64,000 nt of DNA from Sphingomonas echinoides ATCC 14820 (GCF_000241465.1 NZ_JH584235.1:542305-606304), one strand, 5' to 3'. Numbered from the stretch's first letter, positions 53,089-61,306 are shown. Translations and numbers: made by a program. The notes: a model not told the origin generated them from the sequence alone.

Positions 53089-53616
53089 TCAGGGCTTGGC
53101 CGTGGCCGGTACAGGGTTTTGATCCGGGGTGGCGGGCGGTAGCCATTGCGCCATTGGTGCGTTTTCATCTGCGCCCAATCCGACGAGTAGATTTAAAAGT
53201 TGATCCTCCTGCTCCCGATTGTTCAGCGGGGTACGGCGTGTCTGGCCTCCCGCCATTTGTAGTTCGATCCATTGCGAGGCTTGAACCCGAACGCTTTTCC
53301 TGTCCCGCAACAGGGCAAATCGGATATTAAGCTGGGGCGAGGTGGAATAACTGTTGCCCAATAGAACCTGTGCAAAAATGCCTTTGGCGCCAGAGACCTC
53401 CCTTTGACACAAGACATGGTGCTCATCTTGTTCGACAACAGCCGCTTGGCGATCGGCGCAAAGGTTTGCTAGTTTATCAGAGACTTCTGCGGGCTCCCCA
53501 GTGAACCAAACCTGCACTGGACCACGGTCCGCAGCCTGTACCTCAAATGATATTCCGGACATAAGCACCGCGCTGATCAATGCTGCGAGCTTCGCCCATC
53601 TAAATTCTAACATCAT
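53089..53616 (-). CDS. Exported protein of unknown function
   Basis: This protein of about 175 aa has a signal peptide (hydrophobic core LAALISAVLMSGISFEVQA, cleavage after AQA/ADR). The mature part has two cysteines in LCADRQ and VLCQRE that could bond, and is beta-rich. It follows the HIRAN gene. GGGGGAGG lies before the two adjacent ATGs at 53616 and 53613; an ATG at 53643 overlaps the HIRAN stop but would spoil the signal peptide. Low GC suggests accessory cargo. Confidence 0.68.
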   Translation of the reverse strand: MMLEFRWAKLAALISAVLMSGISFEVQAADRGPVQVWFTGEPAEVSDKLANLCADRQAAVVEQDEHHVLCQREVSGAKGIFAQVLLGNSYSTSPQLNIRFALLRDRKSVRVQASQWIELQMAGGQTRRTPLNNREQEDQLLNLLVGLGADENAPMAQWLPPATPDQNPVPATAKP

Positions 53617-53639
53617 GCCTCCCCCATCATCTATCCCGC

Positions 53640-54404
53640 TCATGGTCGACCGAACAGTCGCGTGAGAAAGCTCCGATATGGCACCGCATCGGGAACGGTT
53701 TGGGAAATAGCGGAGGTTCCCGTTGCCGAATATCGGCACTCGGGGATCCCATCATTGTTGAGCATCACGTCGAGCACAACACCAAGATGCGGCGCTCCGT
53801 TGCGCTCAATGCTCACGATCGAGGCGGTGCAGCCCTTGCCCTCCTCAAGGATCGCCTCGCGTAGCCAGCTATCACGCGCGACATATCCGATTGTCTTGTT
53901 GCGAGCGCACCGCACGACCAACGCGTCGCTGTCGTAAGGATTGCCCAGCTCGCGCAGGATGGTGACAGCTTCGCCCCGGCGGGCAGCCTTAATCGCGGGC
54001 TGATAGTTCGATTCGCCGACAATGCCGACTTTATATGACGTCGCTCTATCATGCCCAGTAGCAATGATATGGTCTACTTTTTCAGTCGCAGCTTGATAGA
54101 TAGCCTGTTCTTGCGCAGATCGCACTTCGATCTCTATCGACAGACCGAAAAACGGCTTGGCTTCTGTCGGGTCGTCGATGCTGTGTACCGTGGCATCCCA
54201 CATATGGCCGCCCGACAATACCTCGTCTATCAGTTTCCCTCTTCGAGGAAGCGTACCCAAATCATTATCGCGGTCGTCGCGGACTAGCCAATAACGTGGA
54301 TCTGACCGAGAACCATAAACTCTGACAGAATCGCCCGGATAGCAGGCTTCAATAGCAACTTGGTTATCCTCTACACCACCGAGCTTAACGCGAAAAGTCG
54401 CCAT
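53640..54404 (-). CDS. HIRAN-domain protein
   Basis: This 254-aa protein has an N-terminal region of unknown type (about 1-125) and a C-terminal HIRAN domain (about 130-200): VGIVGESNYQPAIKAARRGEAVTILREL and NPYDSDALVVRCARNKTIGYVARD. HIRAN domains bind damaged or single-stranded 3' DNA ends and occur in SNF2 helicases and standalone bacterial proteins. Start ATG 54404 directly follows the TAA of a small ORF. Its location next to the repressor suggests lysogenic expression. Confidence 0.8.
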   Translation of the reverse strand: MATFRVKLGGVEDNQVAIEACYPGDSVRVYGSRSDPRYWLVRDDRDNDLGTLPRRGKLIDEVLSGGHMWDATVHSIDDPTEAKPFFGLSIEIEVRSAQEQAIYQAATEKVDHIIATGHDRATSYKVGIVGESNYQPAIKAARRGEAVTILRELGNPYDSDALVVRCARNKTIGYVARDSWLREAILEEGKGCTASIVSIERNGAPHLGVVLDVMLNNDGIPECRYSATGTSAISQTVPDAVPYRSFLTRLFGRP

Positions 54405-54599
54405 TTATTGTTCCCCTGCTCGCCGAGTTCCTTCAACATAGAAGTAACCATCTCCCCTCCAGCCTGTAGCTCGACCTGAAGCCGTTGAAGTAGCCTCGAC
54501 GGCCAGGCCGGGAGCAAGACCAATGACTGGAACCGTGTATCGGGCGTCGCCCGCGTGCGAATTGCGCTGTCCGCGCTGCGATGTGCAGTGCGCCGTCAT
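54405..54599 (-). CDS. Small ORF linking repressor and HIRAN gene
   Basis: This 64-codon frame starts at an ATG that overlaps the repressor stop (TGATG) and ends in TAA directly before the HIRAN start. The product ends in GDGYFYVEGTRRAGEQ and is not recognised. Tight junctions at both ends support coupling through it, whether or not the peptide matters. An opposite-strand ORF with zinc-ribbon-like cysteines overlaps it. Confidence 0.45.
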   Translation of the reverse strand: MTAHCTSQRGQRNSHAGDARYTVPVIGLAPGLAVEATSTASGRATGWRGDGYFYVEGTRRAGEQ

Positions 54600-54813
54600 C
54601 ACCGCGGTGCGCGACCGGCGCTGGCGAGAGTTGCAGGCGATTTTGCTGGAGCCGCCGACGTCTCATCGTCCAACGCGTAGAGAGGACCTTGCACTTGCGC
54701 GATCGCGGTGGGCCACAGCTCTGCAAGCTCACGAGCAAGCTCGGGCACGGGAGCCGTCAGATCAACAGCCCGCAGCAACCCCTCGATCATTTGCCCCAGC
54801 GCGTTCTCGCTGA
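54523..54813 (+). pseudogene. Zinc-ribbon-like ORF antisense to the repressor (possible remnant)
   Basis: This plus-strand frame begins after GGGAG and starts with CELRCPRCDVQC. Its first 45 or so codons have strong third-position GC as in real genes, and then the pattern fades into the antisense of the repressor. It could be a truncated zinc-ribbon gene or a chance ORF. Confidence 0.3.
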
Positions 54814-55207
54814 CGGGCGGACCGCGATAGCTGGTGGCGGGCGCGTGCAGGGTCGCAGGGCCTTCTCGCCCGGTGGGCACGCGCCGCGTGAGGCTGCGCG
54901 CGATCTGGGCGATCGCGCGGCGGTCAGCCGGGTCCATATCTGCGACATCGTCCAGGAGCTCGCGCGTTTCGAAGTCGAGCGCGGGTAATGTCGGAGCATC
55001 CGCCTCCGGATCATCAGTTTCACCCGTGAGATAGGCGGGCGTGGTGCTGAGTTCGCGCGCTAGCCTGAGTAGATGCGGAGTCGTGCGCCGAGATCCCCGG
55101 ATGAGGCTGTTGATGGTGGTTTGTGGCACCTTTGCGCGGCGCGCTAATTCGGACTGCGAAAGCCGCAGCACCTTAATTCGCTCCTCGATTCTCGCGCCCA
55201 GCGTCAT
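54599..55207 (-). CDS. Prophage repressor (CI-like, XRE HTH)
   Basis: This 202-aa protein has an N-terminal XRE helix-turn-helix (about 8-60): RIEERIKVLRLSQSELARRAKVPQTTINSLIRG. The C-terminal region is helical (about 75-180) and has no S24/LexA peptidase dyad that I can see, so induction may not use RecA-type self-cleavage. It is divergent from a Cro-like gene with two shared operators between them. A longer open frame upstream crosses the operators and is rejected. Confidence 0.85.
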   Translation of the reverse strand: MTLGARIEERIKVLRLSQSELARRAKVPQTTINSLIRGSRRTTPHLLRLARELSTTPAYLTGETDDPEADAPTLPALDFETRELLDDVADMDPADRRAIAQIARSLTRRVPTGREGPATLHAPATSYRGPPVSENALGQMIEGLLRAVDLTAPVPELARELAELWPTAIAQVQGPLYALDDETSAAPAKSPATLASAGRAPR

Positions 55208-55217
55208 GGACACCAAT

Positions 55218-55235
55218 CTACCGAAAGTCCGGTAG
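55218..55235. promoter_or_regulatory. Operator 1 (CTACCG-N6-CGGTAG)
   Basis: This inverted repeat with 6-base arms lies 11 bases upstream of the repressor start. Its centre is 48 bases from operator 2. It is the likely binding site for repressor dimers. Confidence 0.78.
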
Positions 55236-55262
55236 AATAATATTCCGCCGAAGCGGTTGACG

Positions 55263-55286
55263 CACCTACCGACATGGCGGTAGGTG
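55263..55286. promoter_or_regulatory. Operator 2 (CACCTACCG-N6-CGGTAGGTG)
   Basis: A perfect 9-base inverted repeat with a 6-base spacer lies eight bases upstream of the Cro-like start and contains the operator 1 core. The promoters for both directions should lie between or across the two operators. Confidence 0.82.
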
Positions 55287-55293
55287 TCGATGC

Positions 55294-55548
55294 GTGGACA
55301 AGGAACAGCCCCTCGAATCGCCATTGGCAGCCGCGATCAAAGCCGCTGGATCGCAATCTGCGTTCGGTCGCTTGATCGGTCGCAACCAGTCGACAATTCA
55401 TGACTGGCTGCGCGAGGGAAAACCACTCCCCGCAGAGTACGTCCTCTTGGTGGAGCGCGAAACCGGCATCCCGAAAGAGGTGCTCCGCCCCGACATCTAC
55501 CCCGACGACTCGGCCACCCCCCGCGCCAGCCTGGAGCCCGCGCGGTGA
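55294..55548 (+). CDS. Cro/YdaS-like HTH protein
   Basis: This 84-aa protein has a helix-turn-helix AAIKAAGSQSAFGRLIGRNQSTIHDWLREG and a segment LPAEYVLLVERETGIPKEVLRPDIYP typical of YdaS/Cro-type phage proteins. The start is GTG 55294, right after operator 2. It should counter the repressor and begins the early operon. Confidence 0.86.
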   Translation: MDKEQPLESPLAAAIKAAGSQSAFGRLIGRNQSTIHDWLREGKPLPAEYVLLVERETGIPKEVLRPDIYPDDSATPRASLEPAR

Positions 55549-55874
55549 CGGGGTCAGCACAATCCCTTTCCCTCTGCCGCCACCCGGGCGGCGAGCGTCG
55601 GCGGCGGGTGCGCTCCCGCCTGCCGTCGACGTCCCCCTTTTCCCGTTTCGGCCGCCGACGGGTCGGCCGGATCGCGTGCGTCCGGAACCTTTGCCCTGGG
55701 GTTTCGGTGTTTCGACTTGGCGCACGTGCCCCCAACCCGTCCTGTTCGCGTACCGGCACCGTCATCGGGTCCCTCTCCCCCATGGCGGTGCCACCTCCCC
55801 TCTGTATCGATCGCACCGGGGCCATGCTGCTGGCATCGCCCGCATGGTTTACAGCGCAGGCGGTGGCGGCATGA
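55545..55874 (+). CDS. Possible Arg/Ser/Pro-rich early protein
   Basis: This 109-codon frame starts at GTG overlapping the Cro-like stop (GTGA) and ends overlapping the next start (ATGA). Third-position GC is high, but the product is Arg/Ser/Pro-rich without a visible fold. If not translated, 55549-55870 is a 322-base gap within the operon. Confidence 0.4.
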   Translation: MTGSAQSLSLCRHPGGERRRRVRSRLPSTSPFSRFGRRRVGRIACVRNLCPGVSVFRLGARAPNPSCSRTGTVIGSLSPMAVPPPLCIDRTGAMLLASPAWFTAQAVAA

Positions 55875-56341
55875 CCAAGCTGCGCCAGCCGCTCACCGTC
55901 GAGGATGCGCTTTACAAGGTCCTCGGCGCGCTCACCATGTCGGGCGCGGTCGAGGCGACCGGGCGCACCGCAGGCTATCTCCGCATGCTGTCGGATCCCG
56001 ACCAGCGCGCGCAACTGACCGTGATCGACATGATCAAGCTCGACGTTGCGCATATGCGTGCCGGCTTCCCGGGCATGCCGATCTTCGAAGCCGTCGCCAC
56101 CATCCTGCACGCGGCCCAGCCCGAGCTTTTCAGCAACGCCTATGCGATCAGCCGCGTCACCTGCGATGTGGTCAAGGAAGGCGGCGACGCGCACGTCGCG
56201 CTGATCGAGGCGAGCTTGCCCGGTGCCGACAGCCGCACGCTGAAAAAGGCGCTGAAGGAAACCGTCGAATCGATCGAGGCCAACCACCGCGCCGTCGCGG
56301 TGATCCAGTCGCTGATCGCGCACGAGCAACAACCGCCATGA
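55871..56341 (+). CDS. Early phage protein, CII-like regulator (tentative)
   Basis: This 156-aa helical protein has a helix-turn-helix-like start TVEDALYKVLGALTMSGAVEATGRTAGYLRMLSDP followed by an Asp-rich helix. It resembles phage CII/CP76-like regulatory proteins by position and pattern, but this is not certain. Its ATG overlaps the preceding stop. Confidence 0.6.
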   Translation: MTKLRQPLTVEDALYKVLGALTMSGAVEATGRTAGYLRMLSDPDQRAQLTVIDMIKLDVAHMRAGFPGMPIFEAVATILHAAQPELFSNAYAISRVTCDVVKEGGDAHVALIEASLPGADSRTLKKALKETVESIEANHRAVAVIQSLIAHEQQPP

Positions 56342-56445
56342 TCCGCCCGGCCCGCCCCCGGGCTTGACCGAACCTGCATCGCCGAACCGTCGCCCCCTCG
56401 CCGCATCCGCTGGCGGGGTGGGAAAACTGCTGCCTGGAAACCCGC

Positions 56446-56718
56446 ATGAGCAACCGCGCTGCCATCGTCTCGATCATGATCGACCTGGATGCGATCCAGG
56501 ACGCGCTGCGGCCGATCCAGCGGTCGACCGGATCCTTTTCTGCGCTGGCGCGGATCCGGCGCGCACGTCTCGCTATTTCGCTCGCCAAGATCGAGCTGGC
56601 GCACGCCCTGCACTATGCGGTCGATCCGGTGATCGAAATCACCCTGGTCGAACCCGCCCCGACCGACCTCACCGGTACTGCGGTGACCAGCGTCCTGACC
56701 GACGGCCTGTCATCATGA
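56446..56718 (+). CDS. Small hypothetical early protein
   Basis: This 90-aa helical protein (LDAIQDALRPIQRSTGSFSALARIRRARLAIS) is not recognised. It lies 104 bases after the previous gene and overlaps the next by four bases. Confidence 0.6.
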   Translation: MSNRAAIVSIMIDLDAIQDALRPIQRSTGSFSALARIRRARLAISLAKIELAHALHYAVDPVIEITLVEPAPTDLTGTAVTSVLTDGLSS

Positions 56719-57110
56719 CCGGCACGCTCACCCCCGGCGCGTACCTAAAGCGCTGCCGCCAGCGCGCCGGGCTCAGCATCGCCGATATCGCCGCGCGCGT
56801 CTCGACCGAGCCGCAGACGCCCGAGCATCTACGCGGCGAATGGCTCGAGCTGATCGAGGCCGACGCCATGCCCGCCACCTTCACCACCATCGTCGCGCTG
56901 CGGCTCGCCTATCGCTTCGATTTGACCGTGCTCGCCCAGCTCGAAGCGATCGCCCAGGGCGCGGATCTTCCCGCGCCGATCCTGTGCCGCATCTGCGCGT
57001 GCAGTGATGGCGATGCCTGCATGGACGCGCTCGGCTGCGCGTGTTTCTGGGCCGAGCCCGATCTGTGCTCGGCCTGCGCCACGCCGCCTGCGGCGAGCGT
57101 CGTCCAATGA
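56715..57110 (+). CDS. XRE-type HTH protein with Cys-rich tail
   Basis: This 131-aa protein has an XRE helix-turn-helix (TPGAYLKRCRQRAGLSIADIAARVS) and a C-terminal cysteine cluster (CRICACSDGDACMDALGCACFWAEPDLCSAC) that could bind zinc or an iron-sulfur cluster. It may be a redox- or metal-responsive early regulator (inference). Both ends overlap neighbours by four bases. Confidence 0.72.
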   Translation: MTGTLTPGAYLKRCRQRAGLSIADIAARVSTEPQTPEHLRGEWLELIEADAMPATFTTIVALRLAYRFDLTVLAQLEAIAQGADLPAPILCRICACSDGDACMDALGCACFWAEPDLCSACATPPAASVVQ

Positions 57111-57304
57111 GCACCGACGGTCACCGCCACCCCCGGAGCGCGCGCCTGGCGCGCTGCGCGATCGATCTCGCGATCGCCGCCGCCGGTTTCGGCGTCAGCG
57201 TGCTGCTGCTCAGCAAACCTTCCTTGGCGAAGGCGGCCTTGTGGCTCGCTTTAGTCGCGCTCGCGACCGGCTTCGCGATGATCCAGCGGGAGATGTCACG
57301 ATGA
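57107..57304 (+). CDS. Small membrane protein
   Basis: This 65-aa protein has two TM helices (LAIAAAGFGVSVLLLS and ALWLALVALATGFAMI). It is not recognised and is coupled to its neighbours by ATGA overlaps. Confidence 0.65.
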   Translation: MSTDGHRHPRSARLARCAIDLAIAAAGFGVSVLLLSKPSLAKAALWLALVALATGFAMIQREMSR

Positions 57305-57528
57305 AACTTGACCTTGCCGTCCGGCCCCGGCCGGAAATCACGCACCGCATGGATTGCGGCTGCCCCAGTTGCCGCCCACCCAGCCCCAGCGATCCGCGTC
57401 GCGCGCTGCTGCACCGCTTGCTTCACCGCGGCCCCGGCCTGTTCGCGATCGGTATGGTCGCCGGCCTGCTGGCCGTCGCCGCCACCGGCAATTTGGGAGC
57501 GGCGCTGCGCGCGCTGTTCGGCCTATGA
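57301..57528 (+). CDS. Small Cys-motif membrane protein
   Basis: This 75-aa protein has a HRMDCGCPSCR cysteine motif near the N-terminus and a C-terminal TM helix (FAIGMVAGLLAVAATG). It is not recognised. The motif suggests metal binding at the membrane. Confidence 0.62.
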   Translation: MKLDLAVRPRPEITHRMDCGCPSCRPPSPSDPRRALLHRLLHRGPGLFAIGMVAGLLAVAATGNLGAALRALFGL

Positions 57529-57722
57529 GCGAGGCGACCACGGGTGTGACCGGCAACGCCCACGAACTGCTCGGCTGGATCGGCGGCCTGCTCAGCTTTG
57601 ATCCGGAGCCGACTTATCGGGTGATCTCGGTCGATGCCGCTGCTGGCACCCAGACCGTCGAACATTGCCAGACGAAGAACACGTACGCCGTGACCGTCAC
57701 CCAGCTGACAGGAGTCGAATGA
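57525..57722 (+). CDS. Small hypothetical early protein
   Basis: This 65-aa protein is probably a small beta domain ([32 protein letters not shown]). It is not recognised. ATGA overlap with the previous gene; its stop overlaps the GapR-like start. Confidence 0.6.
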   Translation: MSEATTGVTGNAHELLGWIGGLLSFDPEPTYRVISVDAAAGTQTVEHCQTKNTYAVTVTQLTGVE

Positions 57723-57961
57723 TGTCCGACGTCATTGCGGCGGACCAGCTCCGCTTGCTCATCGAACAGATCGAGCGCCTCGAGGAGGAGAAGAAGGGCA
57801 TCGCTGACGACATCAAGGATGTCTACGGCGAGGCCAAATCGACCGGATTCGACGTCAAGACGATCCGCACGATCGTGCGCCTACGCAAGATGGAAAAGCA
57901 CCATCGTGACGAGGCCGAGGCGATGCTCGAAATGTACAAAGCCGCGCTGGGGTTGGACTGA
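57719..57961 (+). CDS. GapR-like DNA-binding protein (DUF2312)
   Basis: This 80-aa protein has the GapR/DUF2312 pattern: [66 protein letters not shown]. In Caulobacter GapR binds overtwisted DNA and helps gyrase and replication. A phage copy may support its own replication. Two adjacent ATGs are possible; GGAG precedes. Confidence 0.9.
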   Translation: MMSDVIAADQLRLLIEQIERLEEEKKGIADDIKDVYGEAKSTGFDVKTIRTIVRLRKMEKHHRDEAEAMLEMYKAALGLD

Positions 57962-58284
57962 TGGCCAAGCCCACCCTCCAGGAAATCGCCGCCATGCCTT
58001 ACCCGGCATCGCTGCAAGCATGTCGCCGCTATTACGATCGCCATTGGGCGTTGTTCGATGATCGTGGCGAGCGCGAGATCGTCGTCACGATCGATTTTGA
58101 AGTCACCAGTGAGGATCAGCGTTCCTATGCGATCCTAGCATCGTCGGTTGAACAGGCGGAGTCCGAAGCGCGCGAGCTCTTGCACACAGAGGTGCACGGG
58201 ATTTCGGACGTGCTGAATGTCCATCTGAGGGGTCCGCATCACGACAGGTCGCATCCCACCTTCTCCTTCGATCGGGTGCATTGA
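57961..58284 (+). CDS. Hypothetical early protein
   Basis: This 107-aa protein with an alpha/beta pattern (EIVVTIDFEVTSEDQRSYAILASSVEQAESEARELLH) is not recognised. It overlaps the GapR-like stop by one base. Confidence 0.58.
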   Translation: MAKPTLQEIAAMPYPASLQACRRYYDRHWALFDDRGEREIVVTIDFEVTSEDQRSYAILASSVEQAESEARELLHTEVHGISDVLNVHLRGPHHDRSHPTFSFDRVH

Positions 58285-58553
58285 TGAGCGCGATCGATCT
58301 CAAACGGCAAAAGCTGATCGCAGCGGCCGACTATGTCGGCAAACTCACCCGGGCAGGCGTTCCCGCCGCGACGATCATCGACGGCCTCGTCGCCAACCAC
58401 GGTGCCACATACCGTACGCGCTATGATGGCAGCCGACTGTCCTGCGCCGGCGTCGTGTCCACCTGCACTTTCAGCCCCGACAAGGGATTGCTCGAAAACT
58501 GGACCAAGACCGCGACGCTTCGGCTGATGGCCTCGGCGATGGTGTCGGCATGA
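58284..58553 (+). CDS. Hypothetical early protein
   Basis: This 89-aa helical protein with a C-terminal cysteine pair (SCAGVVSTC) is not recognised. ATG 58284 overlaps the preceding stop; a TTG three bases earlier is possible. Confidence 0.57.
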   Translation: MSAIDLKRQKLIAAADYVGKLTRAGVPAATIIDGLVANHGATYRTRYDGSRLSCAGVVSTCTFSPDKGLLENWTKTATLRLMASAMVSA

Positions 58554-58750
58554 CGAGCTTTTTTGTCGCGCTGGCCGGGCTCGGCGTCAGATTGCCCTTG
58601 CGCCTCTGCGACGAGGAAACCGGATCTGTGATCGACGCGAACGGCGTGGAAGTCTTCGTCGTCGATACCAATCGCAATCTGAGCGACGAGACAACGACCG
58701 TGATCGCCGAATTGCTCGTCGACGCGGTCAACGCGCGCGGTGCCGCATGA
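58550..58750 (+). CDS. Small hypothetical early protein
   Basis: This 66-aa protein of mixed alpha/beta pattern (VEVFVVDTNRNLSDETTTVIAELLVDAVN) is not recognised and is coupled to both neighbours by ATGA overlaps. Confidence 0.57.
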   Translation: MTSFFVALAGLGVRLPLRLCDEETGSVIDANGVEVFVVDTNRNLSDETTTVIAELLVDAVNARGAA

Positions 58751-59016
58751 CATGCGAGCGCGTCGCGCTACCCGGTGGCGTTACCGCCATCGTCTGCTCG
58801 TCCCGCACCCGCCAGCGCTGCGGCTGCGGTCGCCCCGCCACCCTGCTGTGCGACTGGAAGGTCGCGACCAGGAAGAGCGGCACATGCGATGCGCCGGTTT
58901 GTGCCCGCTGCGCGCACCAACCGGCGCCGGGCAAGGATCTTTGCCCGGAACATCGCGCCGCCTTCGAACACTGGCGCGCCGCCCGCGCCGCCCCGACCAG
59001 CGAGGTGCGCGCATGA
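58747..59016 (+). CDS. Cys-rich zinc-binding-like early protein
   Basis: This 89-aa protein has about seven cysteines and a C-terminal histidine (RCGCGRPATLLCDW, then CDAPVCARC and LCPEHR), consistent with a treble-clef-like zinc fold. Function unknown. ATGA overlaps at both ends. Confidence 0.65.
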   Translation: MTCERVALPGGVTAIVCSSRTRQRCGCGRPATLLCDWKVATRKSGTCDAPVCARCAHQPAPGKDLCPEHRAAFEHWRAARAAPTSEVRA

Positions 59017-59309
59017 TCGGCTTTGGCGATCGCGGCTTTTGTACGGCCCGCTGCGGCACGCTCGATTGCGTGCAGAATTTCACGCCTGAGCGCGAGGCCG
59101 AGGCGCGCGCCTGGTGGGGCAACCGCCCCGGCCATCCGCCCGTGGATTTCCTCGATCTCGCCCAGCGCTGCACCCGCTGGCGCCCCGCGCCGCGCCCGCT
59201 GCGCGCGTTGCCGATCTCTGGAGGCGAGGTGACCAACCTCGCCCCCGCCCCTGGCCGTCCAGCGGTGGCACCCGCTCGCTCGGTCCTAACCGAAGGAGCG
59301 TGCCAATGA
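59013..59309 (+). CDS. Hypothetical early protein with N-terminal cysteines
   Basis: This 98-aa protein has CTARCGTLDC near its start, an alpha-helical region with WWGNRPGHPPVDFLDLAQRC, and a low-complexity Pro/Ala tail. Not recognised. It overlaps the ParB-like start by four bases. Confidence 0.55.
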   Translation: MIGFGDRGFCTARCGTLDCVQNFTPEREAEARAWWGNRPGHPPVDFLDLAQRCTRWRPAPRPLRALPISGGEVTNLAPAPGRPAVAPARSVLTEGACQ

Positions 59310-61306
59310 CCAGCACCCCGACCGAGTATCCCGCGACGATCGCGTCCGCGCGGGCTCAGCAACTCCCGCCCGCTATCCTGCGCAAGGCGGTGACCTTCGA
59401 TCAGCTCGAGATCAGCCGCTTCAACGTCCGCACCAATCGCAAAGCGCAAATGACGATCGAGGCGCTCGGCCGCTCGATCCTCGCGCTCGGCCTGGTCAAC
59501 GCGCTCAAGGTTCATCCGATCAAGGGCACCACATCTGACGGCAAGGATCGTTATGGCGTGCACGCCGGCGGCCGCCGCTGCCGCGCGATCGGCGCGCTGA
59601 TCAAGGCGGGCGCGCTCCCGGCCGACTGGCCGATCGACGTCGTGGAGCGCGATCAGCTGACCGAGGCGCAGCTGCTCGAGGAAAGCCAGGCCGAGAACAT
59701 GATGCGGCTCGATCTCGAAATGTATGAGATCGCCCAGGGCGTGGTGCGCTCGCATGTGGCGGGCGATTCGCTCGAGACGATCGCCGAGCGGCTCGGTCAG
59801 GAACCGCGCTTCACCTATCGCGCCTATCGGCTGGGCATGCTCGCCCCGCCGATCTTCGACGCGCTGAAGGCGGGGCAGATCTCGCAGCTGCAGGCCGAGG
59901 CCTATGGCGCAACCGAACAGCAGGCGCTGCAGCTTTCCGCCTTCAACGCGCTGCGCCTCTTGTCCCCGCTCGAGCAGACGCCCGATCGCATCCGCGCCTG
60001 GCTGAAGATCGGCGATGCCGAGGCCAATCGCTTGCTGCGCTTTGTCGGGAAGGAGGCCTATCTCGCCGCCGGCGGTGCGCTCGAGCTCGATCTGTTCGAC
60101 GATCCCGCCGACGCCGCGCCGGCGCGAGCGCTGATCTGCCACCCGGATCTGTTGCGGCAATTGGCCGACGCCGCATTGGCGGGCCTGCGCGACGAGATCC
60201 GCACCCGCGCCAACCGCCCGGATCTGCGTTTTGTACCGAAACCGCCCGAAGCCACATATGGCGGGCCCGATCATTTCCTGTTCCTGTCGACGGGCCCCGT
60301 CGTTCCCGGCGAAGCCTCGAGCATTGCTTTGCCCGAAGGGGATGTCGTCGGCTATATCCGCATCGACGCCACGGGCGCGCCCGAGGTCACCTTCTGGTGG
60401 GAAAGCGCGAAGGCGAAAACCGACGCCCGCAAGCCGGCCGCCGCCGCAGCGCCGGCCCCCAAGCCGCGCGCGATCGGCGCGGCCGTCAACCAGGTTGCGG
60501 GTTTTGACGCGCGCCGCGCGGCCGATGCCGCGATCAAGCAAGAGGATGGCCTGACGCAAGAGGGCGTCGACGTTTTCCGCGCGCTGCGTCGATCAATCCT
60601 GCGCGCCGCGCTGGTCGGCAATGCGCGCGATGGCGGCACTGTCGGCCGCGACTTCCTGGTCTGGTCGCAATTGCGCCAGATGATCGCGCCGAACACGCCG
60701 GGCAACGCGATCGGTGTGGCGCGCTTGGCACCCGCCTCGGCCGGGCCCGACAGCGCGCGCGCCCTGGTCCAGGCGATGCCGGGCAATCGCCTGTGGATCC
60801 ACGCCATGCGCGATATGCACCTGTGCCCGGCCTTCAGCAGCGACGATCTCGTGGCCGCGTTCCAGTCCTATCGCGACCAGGACGAAGACTTCAAATCGCT
60901 TGCCGCGACGATCGCCGCCGGCCTCGCGATCGAACGGTCGCTCAATTACGGCGATTACAGCGTGCCGCTCCACGACGCCCTTGCCGACATGGTCGGTCTC
61001 GGCACCGACGAGGGCCTACGCGATTTCTGGCAGCCAACGGTCGAGTTGCTCGATCTGCTCGGCAAGGAACAGCGCCTCGCCATCGCCGAGCCGATGGTCG
61101 AACGCGTGACCTTCGCCACCTGGGCGCGGATGAAGAGCAGCGAGATCTCGCGCCAGGTCCTGCAGGTCGTCACCGGACAGCATCCCGCGACCCGCGCATC
61201 GATGGCGCACGCTGCGGCGAACTGGGTGCATCCGCTGCTCCGCTTCCGCGGCAACGAATCCGCCGTCGCGGCCGATGCCGACGACATGCTCGAGGCGGCT
61301 GAGTGA
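59306..61306 (+). CDS. Large ParB-like protein (ParB/RepB/Spo0J)
   Basis: This 666-aa protein has an N-terminal ParB domain: QLEISRFNVRTNRKAQMTIEALGRSILALG, the CTP-binding box GGRRCRA at 88-94 and ENMMRLDLEMYE at 130-141. An HTH follows (SLETIAERLGQEPRFTYRAYRLGM, about 150-173). The long C-terminal part (about 250-666) is not recognised. ParB proteins are CTP-dependent DNA clamps, normally with ParA, which is absent here. Thus it may regulate transcription, aid replication or condense DNA. Confidence 0.86.
   Translation: MTSTPTEYPATIASARAQQLPPAILRKAVTFDQLEISRFNVRTNRKAQMTIEALGRSILALGLVNALKVHPIKGTTSDGKDRYGVHAGGRRCRAIGALIKAGALPADWPIDVVERDQLTEAQLLEESQAENMMRLDLEMYEIAQGVVRSHVAGDSLETIAERLGQEPRFTYRAYRLGMLAPPIFDALKAGQISQLQAEAYGATEQQALQLSAFNALRLLSPLEQTPDRIRAWLKIGDAEANRLLRFVGKEAYLAAGGALELDLFDDPADAAPARALICHPDLLRQLADAALAGLRDEIRTRANRPDLRFVPKPPEATYGGPDHFLFLSTGPVVPGEASSIALPEGDVVGYIRIDATGAPEVTFWWESAKAKTDARKPAAAAAPAPKPRAIGAAVNQVAGFDARRAADAAIKQEDGLTQEGVDVFRALRRSILRAALVGNARDGGTVGRDFLVWSQLRQMIAPNTPGNAIGVARLAPASAGPDSARALVQAMPGNRLWIHAMRDMHLCPAFSSDDLVAAFQSYRDQDEDFKSLAATIAAGLAIERSLNYGDYSVPLHDALADMVGLGTDEGLRDFWQPTVELLDLLGKEQRLAIAEPMVERVTFATWARMKSSEISRQVLQVVTGQHPATRASMAHAAANWVHPLLRFRGNESAVAADADDMLEAAE

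Noticed and set aside
58781..60559. Minus-strand frame of 592 codons
   Set aside because: Opposite to the ParB-like gene and several coupled early genes, with no motif or ribosome binding site.
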